Assembly: GCF_004341165.1 (NCBI RefSeq)
Contig: NZ_SLZR01000005.1
Location: 124,001 to 188,000, forward strand
Length of the DNA: 64,000 bases
From: Reinekea marinisedimentorum
GTDB taxonomy: Bacteria; Pseudomonadota; Gammaproteobacteria; Pseudomonadales; Natronospirillaceae
Direction of reading: 5' to 3'
Positions 55,888 to 64,000 of this stretch are shown here, piece by piece. How positions within the stretch are numbered: the stretch's first letter is position 1; each line of letters starts with the position of its first letter. Both the position numbers and the translations under genes were made by a program. Under the pieces are notes generated by a model. It searched no databases, was not told where the DNA came from, and was given only the letters and a program-made list of their open reading frames with translations.

Positions 55888-57483
55888 ATGAGCCAGTCAG
55901 AATCGGTAGTTACCCCTAAAAAAGCACTCATCAGCGTTTCAGATAAATCCGGCATCGTTGAATTTGCCAAGGCCCTCAGTGAACGCAATGTCGACATTAT
56001 CTCCACCGGCGGTACCTTTAAACTACTTAAAGACAGTGGCATCCCGGTCGAGGAAGTTTCCAGCGTAACCGACTTCCCGGAAATGATGGACGGCCGTGTT
56101 AAGACACTGCACCCGAAAATTCATGGAGGTATTCTCGGCCGCCGCGGCACCGACGATGAAGTGATGCAGCAGCACGGTATCGACCCGATCGATCTGGTGG
56201 TTGTTAACCTGTACCCGTTCGCCTCAACCATTGCCAAAGACGACTGCATTCTTGCCGATGCCATTGAAAACATCGACATCGGCGGGCCAACCATGGTGCG
56301 CTCTGCCGCCAAGAACCATAAAGATGTTGCCATTGTTGTCGACGCCAGCAAGTATGACGACCTGGTGAAAGAACTGGATGAGTTCGGTGGCATTAAGGCC
56401 AGCACCCGCTTTGAACTGGCCCGTTCTGCCTTTGAACACACCGCGCAGTACGACGGCATGATTGCCAACTACCTGGGTACTGTTCCGGCGGAAACCCCGG
56501 CAGCCGAGGTGCCTGCACGTACCGACTTCCCGAACACCTTCAACAGCCAGTTCGAGCTGAAAGAGGTCATGCGCTATGGTGAGAACCCGCATCAGAAGGC
56601 CGCCTTCTATGTTGAACCGGGCGAAAAAGAAGCCGGCATCTCCACCATTACCACGCTTCAGGGCAAGCCGCTGAGCTACAACAACATTGCCGATACCGAT
56701 GCCGCACTGGAATGCGTCAAGTGTTTTGAAGAGCCGGCCTGCGTTATCGTCAAGCACGCCAACCCTTGTGGCGTTGCAACCGGTGCCAGCCTGAAGGAAG
56801 CCTATCAGCGTGCGCTGTCTGCCGACACCAAATCGGCCTTCGGCGGCATTATTGCCTTCAACCGCGAGCTGGATGCTGAAGCAGCCAGTGCCATCATCGG
56901 CACCCAGTTTGTGGAAGTCATCATTGCCCCGGCCGTTTCAGCGGCGGCAAAAGAAGTGGTTGCAGCCAAGCCAAACGTCCGCCTGCTGGCATGCGGCCAG
57001 TGGGGTGCGGCAAAGCCGGCGCTCGATTTCAAGCGCGTTACCGGTGGCCTGTTGGTACAGGATCGCGATCTGGGCAAGATCACCCCGGCGGATTTCAACG
57101 TCGTCACCAAGGTTGCGCCAACCGAACAGCAGATCAAAGACATGCTGTTTGCCTGGAACGTTGCCAAGTTTGTTAAATCCAACGCCATTGTTTACGCCAA
57201 AGACGGCCTCTCCACCGGCATCGGTGCAGGTCAGATGAGCCGCGTGTACAGTGCCATTATCGCCAAGATTAAAGCCGCGGATGAAAACATCGAGATCGCC
57301 GGTTCCGCGATGGCCTCTGAAGCCTTCCTGCCGTTCCGTGACAGTATTGATCAGGCCGCAGAGACCGGTATTACCGCAGTCATTCAACCGGGTGGCAGCA
57401 TGCGCGACAACGAAGTAATTGAAGCCGCCGACGAGCATGGCATCGCCATGGTATTCACCGGCATGCGCCACTTCCGCCACTAA
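55888..57483 (+). CDS. purH: Bifunctional AICAR transformylase / IMP cyclohydrolase
   Basis: PurH does the last two steps of IMP synthesis. The product is 531 residues. The N-terminal MGS-like cyclohydrolase domain has [11 protein letters not shown] and [13 protein letters not shown], and the C-terminal transformylase has [13 protein letters not shown] and [10 protein letters not shown]. Length is normal. purD follows after 13 nt. Confidence 0.98.
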   Translation: MSQSESVVTPKKALISVSDKSGIVEFAKALSERNVDIISTGGTFKLLKDSGIPVEEVSSVTDFPEMMDGRVKTLHPKIHGGILGRRGTDDEVMQQHGIDPIDLVVVNLYPFASTIAKDDCILADAIENIDIGGPTMVRSAAKNHKDVAIVVDASKYDDLVKELDEFGGIKASTRFELARSAFEHTAQYDGMIANYLGTVPAETPAAEVPARTDFPNTFNSQFELKEVMRYGENPHQKAAFYVEPGEKEAGISTITTLQGKPLSYNNIADTDAALECVKCFEEPACVIVKHANPCGVATGASLKEAYQRALSADTKSAFGGIIAFNRELDAEAASAIIGTQFVEVIIAPAVSAAAKEVVAAKPNVRLLACGQWGAAKPALDFKRVTGGLLVQDRDLGKITPADFNVVTKVAPTEQQIKDMLFAWNVAKFVKSNAIVYAKDGLSTGIGAGQMSRVYSAIIAKIKAADENIEIAGSAMASEAFLPFRDSIDQAAETGITAVIQPGGSMRDNEVIEAADEHGIAMVFTGMRHFRH

Positions 57484-57496
57484 CAGGAGAGCACAC

Positions 57497-58777
57497 ATGA
57501 ATGTATTGATTATTGGTAACGGTGGCCGTGAGCATGCATTAGCCTGGAAAACCGCTCAGGATGCCAAGGTCGAAAAGGTATTCGTAGCACCCGGCAATGC
57601 CGGTACCGATGGTGAAAGCGGCATTACCAATGTTGCGATTGATGCGCTGGATTTCCCAGCCCTGGCAGAGTTTGCCAAAGCCAACCAGATAGAACTGACC
57701 ATCGTTGGCCCGGAAGCGCCACTGGTCGAAGGCGTGGTGGATTACTTTGAAGCACAGGGTCTGGCGATCTTCGGGCCAACCAAGGCCGCCGCTCAGCTCG
57801 AAGGCTCAAAAGCCTTCACCAAAGACTTTCTCGCCCGCCACAACATTCCAACGGCTTTCTACGGTGTATTTACTGAAGAAGACAAAGCCATTGCCTATAT
57901 CGAAGAAAAGGGTGCGCCCATTGTTGTTAAGGCCGATGGCCTAGCAGCAGGTAAGGGTGTGATTCTGGCGCAGACCAACGAAGAAGCCATCGCAGCGGTC
58001 AAAGACATGCTGTCCGGCAACAAATTCGGTGATGCCGGCGCGCGCGTGGTTGTCGAGCAGTTTTTAACCGGTGAAGAAGCCAGCTTTATTGTTATGGTTG
58101 ATGGTGAAGATGTACTGCCACTGGCCACATCCCAGGATCACAAGGCCCGCGACAACGGCGATACCGGCCCCAACACTGGCGGCATGGGTGCTTACTCTCC
58201 GGCACCGGTGGTGACCGGAGAAATTTATGATCGCATCATGAATGAAGTGATCTACCCGACTGTTAAAGGCATGAACGCAGAAGGCAACCGCTACCGTGGC
58301 TTCCTTTATGCCGGCATCATGGTTGGCGAAGACAAGACGCCTTTCGTGCTGGAATACAACTGCCGCTTCGGTGATCCGGAAACCCAGCCTATTATGATGC
58401 GGCTGCAATCGGATCTCAGCGAACTTTGTCTGGCTGCCATCAACGGCAACCTGGCGACACAGCAAGCCAATTGGACAGAACAGGCCGCCATCGGGGTTGT
58501 GCTCGCTGCCGGCGGTTATCCGTTCGATTACCGCAAGGGCGATGTCATTGAAGGCATCGAAGCCGCTGAAGCCACTGGCGCTAAAGTCTTCCAGGCAGGA
58601 ACGGCGAAGAACGAAGCCGGTCAAATCACCACCAACGGTGGGCGAGTACTGTGTGTCACCGCACTGGGCGACAGCGTTGCCGCGGCGCAGCAGGCTGCTT
58701 ATCAGGCGGTCGATAAAATTAGCTGGAACGACGTTTACTACCGCACCGATATTGGCCATAAGGCCATCAACCGCTAG
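57497..58777 (+). CDS. purD: Phosphoribosylamine--glycine ligase
   Basis: This ATP-grasp enzyme forms glycinamide ribonucleotide. The product is 426 residues from ATG 57497 behind AGGAGA. Motifs are VLIIGNGGREHALAWK, VGPEAPLVEGVVD, VVKADGLAAGKGVI and NCRFGDPETQPIMMRL. purH-purD form one operon, ending at a long palindrome. Confidence 0.98.
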   Translation: MNVLIIGNGGREHALAWKTAQDAKVEKVFVAPGNAGTDGESGITNVAIDALDFPALAEFAKANQIELTIVGPEAPLVEGVVDYFEAQGLAIFGPTKAAAQLEGSKAFTKDFLARHNIPTAFYGVFTEEDKAIAYIEEKGAPIVVKADGLAAGKGVILAQTNEEAIAAVKDMLSGNKFGDAGARVVVEQFLTGEEASFIVMVDGEDVLPLATSQDHKARDNGDTGPNTGGMGAYSPAPVVTGEIYDRIMNEVIYPTVKGMNAEGNRYRGFLYAGIMVGEDKTPFVLEYNCRFGDPETQPIMMRLQSDLSELCLAAINGNLATQQANWTEQAAIGVVLAAGGYPFDYRKGDVIEGIEAAEATGAKVFQAGTAKNEAGQITTNGGRVLCVTALGDSVAAAQQAAYQAVDKISWNDVYYRTDIGHKAINR

Positions 58778-58786
58778 GTTTATTCC

Positions 58787-58828
58787 ATTTATTGCGTACA
58801 CCGGGCTCGACCGGTGTACGCAATAAAT
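58787..58828. repeat. Perfect palindrome after purD (18-bp arms, 6-nt loop)
   Basis: The left arm ATTTATTGCGTACACCGG at 58787-58804 and its exact complement at 58811-58828 are separated by GCTCGA. No T tract follows on either side. It starts 10 nt after the purD stop. It may be a terminator of unusual form, an RNA-stability hairpin or a protein-binding palindrome. Confidence 0.85.
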
Positions 58829-58937
58829 CCTCGTTTCACGCCCGCCTGAATAAAGAATCTCTAAAAGTTAAATTTCCCCCTGCGCCAAGCACCGCTATAA
58901 TTCCTGTTTAGCTCTTAATTCGGGATAGCTGTACACC

Positions 58938-61292
58938 ATGATAAGGATTCTGCTAGTACTGATACTCAGTACTTTTTCATCGGCATTCAGTTATGACACC
59001 ATCCTGCTCAACAAGGATTTTCTGAGCGAAAACATTGCCCCTTTCAGCAGCTATCTGCACACCGGTAAGCAAAATTATTCCATTGCTCAGATTACCGGCC
59101 CAACACTGACACGGCAGTTTTCGCCGGTGCACAGCGATGTCTACAGCTTCAGCAACACACCTGGCTCAACCTGGTTCACCTTCAACATCAACAACCCTAC
59201 AGGCCAATACCAGCGTCTGTACCTGAAGATTGAAACCCCCTTCATTGAGAGTGCTGAGCTGTATTTTCAGGGGCTGAACAACTCAGGCTACCAGTCTGAA
59301 CTTACCGGCCAGCAGCTGAGTTTTTCAGAGCGGCCTCACCAGTTTGGTAATCTGGTTATTCCTTTTGATGCCCGCCTGGGCAGCCAGGATCTGTACCTGA
59401 AAATCACGCCACTGCATACCTCCAGCATGAAGGTACGCCTGGTTGATGAGCTGACGATTCTCAGCGAAAGCCGAATGCTGTTCCTGCTTTACATACCACT
59501 GAACTGTGCGCTGTTTTTTGCTGCGTTGTTTGCCGCCATCAATTACTACCGTTATCGTGATCTCACTTCGGTGTGGACAACAACCGTCATCACCGGCAGC
59601 CTGTTAAACCTTTCTGGCTGGAATGGCAGCATCGGCTGGCTGATTTCATTCATCCCCCATATTGAAACCATCGCAATCAACTGCGGCACCTTCTTGACTC
59701 TGTTCGGTCTGGCAAAAATATTAATAGCTCAACGTAAACGTCAGAGCAGCTGGACGGCGAATGCCATCAATCTGTTCGCCTGGGTACTGCTCGTGGCCGT
59801 GGTAGCGTCGTGCACGCCGCTGTCAAAATATCTGCTGCCACTGCAAATAATGCTGGTGCCGGCTTCCTGGGCGCTGTTTGCCCTGCACTGGTTTGAACGG
59901 CGCACCGAAAGCAGCGGTGACCGCCTGATGCTTGCCGGCTACATTCTTTTTGCCGGGCATTTCACCGGCCTGACGCTGACACTGATCGGGCTGATTTCTG
60001 CACTGGAAGCCAATCTCATCGTGATACAGGGCCTGTTAATTGCTGCCAATATTCTGGTCGCCTTCAGTAGCTGGCTGTATGCCCGCCAAAATATCACCCT
60101 GCCATCGGCCGATAAGCCCAACTTCAGCGGCGCGCTGTGGCCGATCCTGAGAAAGCTGAACCACGATATCCGCGGCCCAATCAACGGTGTACTGGGCATG
60201 ACTGAACTGCTGCAGGACACCTCATTGTCGGCTCACCAGCAGGAATTCGTGAATACCCTGCAATCAGCCGGATTCTCATTGCTGCGCGAGGCCGACCAAT
60301 TGCAGAATCTGATCCACCTTGGCCTGAACCGGCTGCCGGAAGGTGAAGAAGAGTTCGACCTCTACGACTTAGCCGAAGATATCGTGCAGCCCTACTCAAA
60401 GATTGCGCACAGCAAAAATATCGAGCTGGTGCTGGATATCGCGCCGGAGCTGCCGTCGCGTTACCGAGGTAACGTGAAGATTATTACTCAGATCCTGTCG
60501 ATCCTGCTCGACAATGGCCTGAAATACACCGAATACGGCGAAGTGATCATTCAGGTAAAACCCTGGCATGGGCAGCGAGTCCGCTTTTCTATCTCTGATA
60601 CCGGCCCGGGTATGGCTAAAGACACTCAGGAAAGGCTGTTCGATCTGCCCAGCGATAAGAACCCGATGGCCCAGACCCCCAAAGATGTCCACCTGGGCCT
60701 GCCCATCTGTAAGTACCTGGTCAACCTGCTCGGCGGACAACTCTCCATGAACAGCGAATTGCGCATGGGTACAACTTTCTGGGTTGATATGCCGCTGCAG
60801 TCGACACTGCCGAAAGGCTTCAGCCGCACCTCCACCGATGAAAACGCCCTCAATGGTATTCGGCTGATGGTGGTCGATGACAACATGACCTGCTGTAAGG
60901 TTATTGAGCATCTGGCGCAGAACTGGGGCATGAGCGTCATCACCATGAGTAATGCTCAGTCTGCACTGGCGAATCTGCACTACGAGTATCATAAGCATAA
61001 GCCGGTCGATGTGCTGGTGCTCGACCAAAACATGCCTTCGATGACAGGCTCAGAAATGGCGATCAGGGTCCGGCAAGACCCGGAACTGAACAGGGATATC
61101 GTGATTATTATGCTGACCGGCTCGGATGCCGTCTCTGCAGAGCTGGAAGACGATGACCTGGGCGTGAAGCATATTCTGCGAAAGCCGGTATCCGCACGGA
61201 CGTTAAAAGAATCACTGCAGCTTTCGCTACCGGAGATACTGCAGAATCGGGAAACCCACCGGGCGAAACAGAATAACTCCTACTTCTTCTGA
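58938..61292 (+). CDS. RetS-like hybrid histidine kinase (7TMR-DISM sensor)
   Basis: The product is 784 residues. A signal peptide (1-19) is followed by a periplasmic 7TMR-DISMED2 domain (about 20-175), seven membrane segments (about 180-375), a HisKA domain with H409 in NHDIRGPINGVLGM, and an ATPase domain with N526 (LLDNGLKYTEYGE) and ISDTGPG. One receiver domain has phospho-acceptor D696 in VLDQNMPSMTG and RKPVSARTL. In P. aeruginosa RetS also follows purD; it restrains GacS and so switches between acute and biofilm programmes. That RetS has two receivers and 942 residues, while this one has a single receiver. Kinase residues look intact. Confidence 0.88.
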   Translation: MIRILLVLILSTFSSAFSYDTILLNKDFLSENIAPFSSYLHTGKQNYSIAQITGPTLTRQFSPVHSDVYSFSNTPGSTWFTFNINNPTGQYQRLYLKIETPFIESAELYFQGLNNSGYQSELTGQQLSFSERPHQFGNLVIPFDARLGSQDLYLKITPLHTSSMKVRLVDELTILSESRMLFLLYIPLNCALFFAALFAAINYYRYRDLTSVWTTTVITGSLLNLSGWNGSIGWLISFIPHIETIAINCGTFLTLFGLAKILIAQRKRQSSWTANAINLFAWVLLVAVVASCTPLSKYLLPLQIMLVPASWALFALHWFERRTESSGDRLMLAGYILFAGHFTGLTLTLIGLISALEANLIVIQGLLIAANILVAFSSWLYARQNITLPSADKPNFSGALWPILRKLNHDIRGPINGVLGMTELLQDTSLSAHQQEFVNTLQSAGFSLLREADQLQNLIHLGLNRLPEGEEEFDLYDLAEDIVQPYSKIAHSKNIELVLDIAPELPSRYRGNVKIITQILSILLDNGLKYTEYGEVIIQVKPWHGQRVRFSISDTGPGMAKDTQERLFDLPSDKNPMAQTPKDVHLGLPICKYLVNLLGGQLSMNSELRMGTTFWVDMPLQSTLPKGFSRTSTDENALNGIRLMVVDDNMTCCKVIEHLAQNWGMSVITMSNAQSALANLHYEYHKHKPVDVLVLDQNMPSMTGSEMAIRVRQDPELNRDIVIIMLTGSDAVSAELEDDDLGVKHILRKPVSARTLKESLQLSLPEILQNRETHRAKQNNSYFF

Positions 61293-61316
61293 TGCCCTGG
61301 TGGCTAGTGGCTAGTG

Positions 61317-61482
61317 GCTAGTGGGCTATGCGTAAAGTTCGGTCACTAAGGTGCACAGTAGTTCAGTGAAGATCAAGGCGAAAAAACGCAGGAATAGTGG
61401 CGCTATTTCAAGGTTTTTCAACGAAGATATTCGCTGAACTACGAAGCGAACCGTTACCTAACTTTGCGAATGGCCCACTAGC
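61317..61482. mobile_element. 166-bp MITE-like imperfect hairpin element
   Basis: The two halves (81 and 80 nt) are imperfect inverted copies around AATAG-TGGCG-CTATT. The outer ends GCTAGTGGGC and GCCCACTAGC match exactly, and inner blocks such as GTAGTTCAG pair with CTGAACTAC. It is preceded by three tandem copies of GGCTAGT (61302-61322). The right end supplies the TAG stop of the minus-strand ATPase gene. There is no coding capacity. It may also act as a terminator between the convergent genes. Confidence 0.65.
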
Positions 61483-63226
61483 GAACATCCGGGGTAACAC
61501 GAAGGACTTCATCGGGTGTGGTGAAGCCTGCCGCCACTTTACGGGCACCGGATAAACGCAAACTCAGCATGCCCTTCTTGATAGCTTCTCTTCGCAGCGT
61601 TTGTGGGTCGCAGCCTTCGTGAATCAGCTCCGCCAGGGAGTCATCCACAATAAAGCTTTCATAGACGCCCGAACGGCCAAGATAACCGGTATTGCGACAC
61701 TCAAGACACCCTTCTGGCTGATAAACCGTCGCCGGTTTTTTCGCAGACCAGGGCCTCACCAGCTGCTGCCAGGTGGAATCGCTCACTTCACCGGCCTTCT
61801 TGCAATGTGGACACAGCACCCTGACCAGACGCTGCGCCATTACACCCAGCACAGTCGATTTAATCAGATAACCCGGCACGCCCAAATCAAGCATACGGGT
61901 GATCGCCGAAGGCGCATCATTGGTGTGAACCGTTGACAGCACCAGGTGCCCGGTCAGCGCGGCCTGAATAGCCATTTGCGCGGTCTCAAGGTCACGGATC
62001 TCACCGATCATGATGATATCCGGGTCCTGACGCATCAGTGCGCGCACGCCATCGGCAAAATTCAGATCGATATTGGCCTGAATCTGCATTTGGTTAAAGG
62101 CCGGCTCGACCATTTCAATCGGGTCTTCAATGGTGCAGACGTTAACCTCGGAGGTTGCCAGGCTCTTCAGCGTGGAATAAAGCGTGGTGGTTTTTCCCGA
62201 GCCGGTTGGCCCGGTGACCAGAATGATTCCGTTCGGCTGGCGGATCATCTCATGCCAGTTTTTCAGATCTTCATCGGCCAGACCCAGCTCATCGAATGAC
62301 TTCAGCAGTACATCCGGGTCAAAAATACGCATGACCAGCTTTTCGCCAAAGGCCGTGGGCAGCGTCGACAGACGTAATTCAATTTCCTGACCTTCCGGCG
62401 TTTTGGTTTTTACCCGGCCATCGAGTGGTTTACGCTTTTCGGCGATATTCATCCGGCCAAGAATTTTAATGCGGCTGACCACCGCCTGACCGACCTGAAT
62501 CGGCATCTGATAAACCGTATGCAGAATGCCATCAATGCGAAAACGGATATGGGCATAGTCGCGGCGCGGCTCTATATGAATATCACTGGCGCGCTGCTCA
62601 AAGGCATACTGGAATAGCCAGTCCACGATATTAACAATGTGTTCATCGTTGGCGTCCGGATTGCCCAGGCGGCCCAGTTCAATCAGCTGCTCAAAATTAC
62701 CTGAGCTGCTGCTTCGACCCTTGCCACTGGCACCGGAAACAGAACGCGAAAGCGAGTAAAACTCCAGGCCAAAGCGTGCAATATCTTCCGGTGAGGAGAT
62801 CACCTTTTCAATGGTGCGCCGGGTCACCTGCTCAATGGTATCTTCCCAGCCGGTCAGCATGGGTTCGCTCACCGCTATCTGAACGGTGGCATCGGTGACC
62901 TTTAACGGCAGCAAACCATAGCGCTTGGCATACTCAAACGACATAATGCTGGACAGCGATTCAACATCGACCTTAAGCGGGTCGATCTGCACATGCTTCA
63001 TGTGCAGGCCATCGGCAATCCACTGGCAAATCACCGAAGCCGTCAGCTTCTTGCCCGGGTGCAACTGATCGTCGAGCTCAAAGGCCGCCACCTGTGAAAT
63101 GGCATGGGTATGGCCGGTTCGGTTCAGGCTGCGGGCATGGGAAATTTGCTTTTCAGTAATACGACCGTCTTTTTCCAGTTGAATGAGAAGGTCGTCCGTT
63201 CTCAGTTTACCGGGCAGCAGTTTCAA
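61478..63226 (-). CDS. GspE/PilB-family secretion ATPase (second one in the window)
   Basis: The product is 582 residues. The start is TTG 63226, overlapping the previous stop (TTGA) with GGAGAA upstream, so it is probably translationally coupled. The N-terminal MshEN-like part (about 10-165) is followed by the ATPase core with GPTGSGKTTTLYSTL (Walker A), IEDPIEMVE, RQDPDIIMIGEIRD (Walker B) and STVHTNDAPSA. The zinc cysteines CPHC and CLEC are near the end. No pilC or pilin genes are adjacent. It may serve a second pilus or secretion system, or act as a c-di-GMP-responsive motor. It differs clearly from PilB at 10472. Confidence 0.85.
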   Translation of the reverse strand: MKLLPGKLRTDDLLIQLEKDGRITEKQISHARSLNRTGHTHAISQVAAFELDDQLHPGKKLTASVICQWIADGLHMKHVQIDPLKVDVESLSSIMSFEYAKRYGLLPLKVTDATVQIAVSEPMLTGWEDTIEQVTRRTIEKVISSPEDIARFGLEFYSLSRSVSGASGKGRSSSSGNFEQLIELGRLGNPDANDEHIVNIVDWLFQYAFEQRASDIHIEPRRDYAHIRFRIDGILHTVYQMPIQVGQAVVSRIKILGRMNIAEKRKPLDGRVKTKTPEGQEIELRLSTLPTAFGEKLVMRIFDPDVLLKSFDELGLADEDLKNWHEMIRQPNGIILVTGPTGSGKTTTLYSTLKSLATSEVNVCTIEDPIEMVEPAFNQMQIQANIDLNFADGVRALMRQDPDIIMIGEIRDLETAQMAIQAALTGHLVLSTVHTNDAPSAITRMLDLGVPGYLIKSTVLGVMAQRLVRVLCPHCKKAGEVSDSTWQQLVRPWSAKKPATVYQPEGCLECRNTGYLGRSGVYESFIVDDSLAELIHEGCDPQTLRREAIKKGMLSLRLSGARKVAAGFTTPDEVLRVTPDVR

Positions 63227-64000
63227 ACAAGTTCTCCAAGTAACGCACAGCGGCCCTGAATGAGTTTTTCGGCCAACTGCTTAATATCTCTTAACAAGAC
63301 CGTTTGCGAACGGGTCCAGCTGTAAATACTGGCCTGCTGCTCCATTGGCAATTCATTGAGCCAGTCTTTCAAACGGGTAACAACCTCGATGGCCGACAGG
63401 CGGGAAAGGTTCTCTTCCAATGCCTGCAATGGCGCGCGCAGATCACCTAATTCTTTACCATAGAGGCGATCAAAGTACTGACACAGCATCAACAGCCGGT
63501 GCACGGCCGGAAACTGCGAAAGCGCATAGCTGGCATTGCCGGTAAAACGTTCTGTATTAAGCTCGTTAAGGGCCTTATCGAAGCAGTAATCAATACCCTC
63601 AGTAATAGAACGGGCACTCAGGCGACGGTGTTCATCGTCCTGGCCCTGTTGCCAGCCCTGAGTGTGCAGCCATGCTGTCAGGCTTAAGATTCTGAAACCC
63701 AGTTCGGGGTTATCCTGCAATGCATACAACGCACTCAATGCTTTCTTGGCTTTAGATTGCTGCAAACGGTAGGCAATATCCTGCGACTCTTTTTCAGCAT
63801 CCCGGGAAAGCGCAAAACAAGCCGGCCACCAGGAGAGGATCGGCAACAACTGCTGCTCAATCCACTGAATATGAGAGGTCGCCATCTGGCTCTGGGCCTC
63901 CGGCATCATGCGCTTGAACCAGTCAATTTCGGTTGCCATATTACCCAGCGTGACCAGAAACGACTGCAGGTGACGCCACTGCTGTGTTTGCCAGAAGCTC
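63223..64000 (-). CDS. Unrecognised protein upstream of the second GspE-like ATPase (5' end outside window)
   Basis: The frame has no stop up to the window edge. The segment before the first ATG (63939) reads SFWQTQQWRHLQSFLVTLGN, which looks coding, so the gene probably begins outside. About 259 residues are visible. They are mostly alpha-helical, rich in Leu, Gln and Trp, with no signal peptide, membrane segment or motif that I recognise (WIEQQLLPILSWWPACFAL, LKDWLNELPMEQQASIYSW). The four-base overlap with the ATPase gene suggests that the two proteins work together. Confidence 0.65.
   Translation of the reverse strand, partial: SFWQTQQWRHLQSFLVTLGNMATEIDWFKRMMPEAQSQMATSHIQWIEQQLLPILSWWPACFALSRDAEKESQDIAYRLQQSKAKKALSALYALQDNPELGFRILSLTAWLHTQGWQQGQDDEHRRLSARSITEGIDYCFDKALNELNTERFTGNASYALSQFPAVHRLLMLCQYFDRLYGKELGDLRAPLQALEENLSRLSAIEVVTRLKDWLNELPMEQQASIYSWTRSQTVLLRDIKQLAEKLIQGRCALLGELV

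Noticed and set aside
58064-58801. 245-residue open frame antisense to purD
   Set aside because: Shadow of a strongly biased codon pattern in purD; purD is certain by motif and length.

Overview
The window is a chromosomal segment of a gammaproteobacterium, probably a marine member of the Pseudomonadales/Oceanospirillales lineage. I base this on gene order. Several blocks known to me as neighbours in Pseudomonas aeruginosa are present in the same internal order: ampE / nadC / pilA / pilBCD-coaE-yacG; the whole division and cell wall (dcw) cluster mraZ to lpxC with secA and argJ; rnpB with rsmI-lpoA-yraN-diaA-dolP; and aroQ-accB-accC-prmA-dusB-fis-purH-purD-retS. The species cannot be named from the sequence alone. 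Almost every gene is an ordinary core gene.

Layout. (1) 1-1661: 3'-truncated ampE and divergent nadC. (2) 1733-9698: an A+T-richer accessory block inserted between nadC and pilA. It holds a DPM-like GT2 glycosyltransferase, a WecB-like UDP-sugar 2-epimerase, a PAPS-type sulfotransferase, a FemAB/GNAT-like acyltransferase, an LPG-synthase-TM (flippase-like) protein, an ArnD-like deacetylase and a large GT-C membrane protein that directly follows pilA. (3) 9720-15077: major type IV pilin pilA (with a good sigma-54 promoter), pilB, pilC, pilD, coaE and yacG. (4) 15103-36740: one long minus-strand block, read from its promoter leftwards: mraZ-rsmH-ftsL-ftsI-murE-murF-mraY-murD-ftsW-murG-murC-ftsQ-ftsA-ftsZ-lpxC-M23 peptidase-secA-argJ. 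No ddlB lies between murC and ftsQ. The mraZ promoter carries three MraZ boxes at exact 10-bp spacing. (5) 37280-45650: atypical NRAMP-family transporter, RNase P RNA, OmpA-like protein, rsmI, lpoA, yraN, diaA, dolP and a double-Usp protein. (6) 45824-49147: aroA, ppa and a DUF2333 protein, with a block of degenerate repeats after ppa. (7) 49524-58777: aroQ, accB, accC, prmA, a zinc-ribbon/DUF3426 membrane protein, dusB, fis, purH and purD. (8) 58938-64000: RetS-like hybrid histidine kinase, a 166-bp MITE-like hairpin, and a two-gene minus-strand unit with a second PilB/GspE-type ATPase and an unrecognised protein that runs off the window.

The most interesting part is region 2. It has the parts of a pathway that makes an undecaprenyl-phosphate-linked sugar (GT2), adjusts it (epimerase, deacetylase, sulfotransferase, acyltransferase), moves it across the membrane (flippase-like protein) and transfers it (GT-C protein). 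It abuts the pilin gene at the position where P. aeruginosa strains carry pilin glycosyltransferase genes. A near-perfect intrinsic terminator lies inside the first codons of the GT-C gene, 41 nt after the pilA stop. This would let pilA be transcribed heavily while the GT-C gene gets only read-through. That the locus decorates pilin is inference; lipid A or another surface glycan is possible.

Other points worth a second look are the symmetric repeats around the mraZ promoter, the NRAMP-family protein without the canonical metal-binding motifs, the MITE-like hairpin that supplies a stop codon, the perfect 18-bp-arm palindrome between purD and the retS-like gene, and the unrecognised partner of the second GspE-like ATPase.
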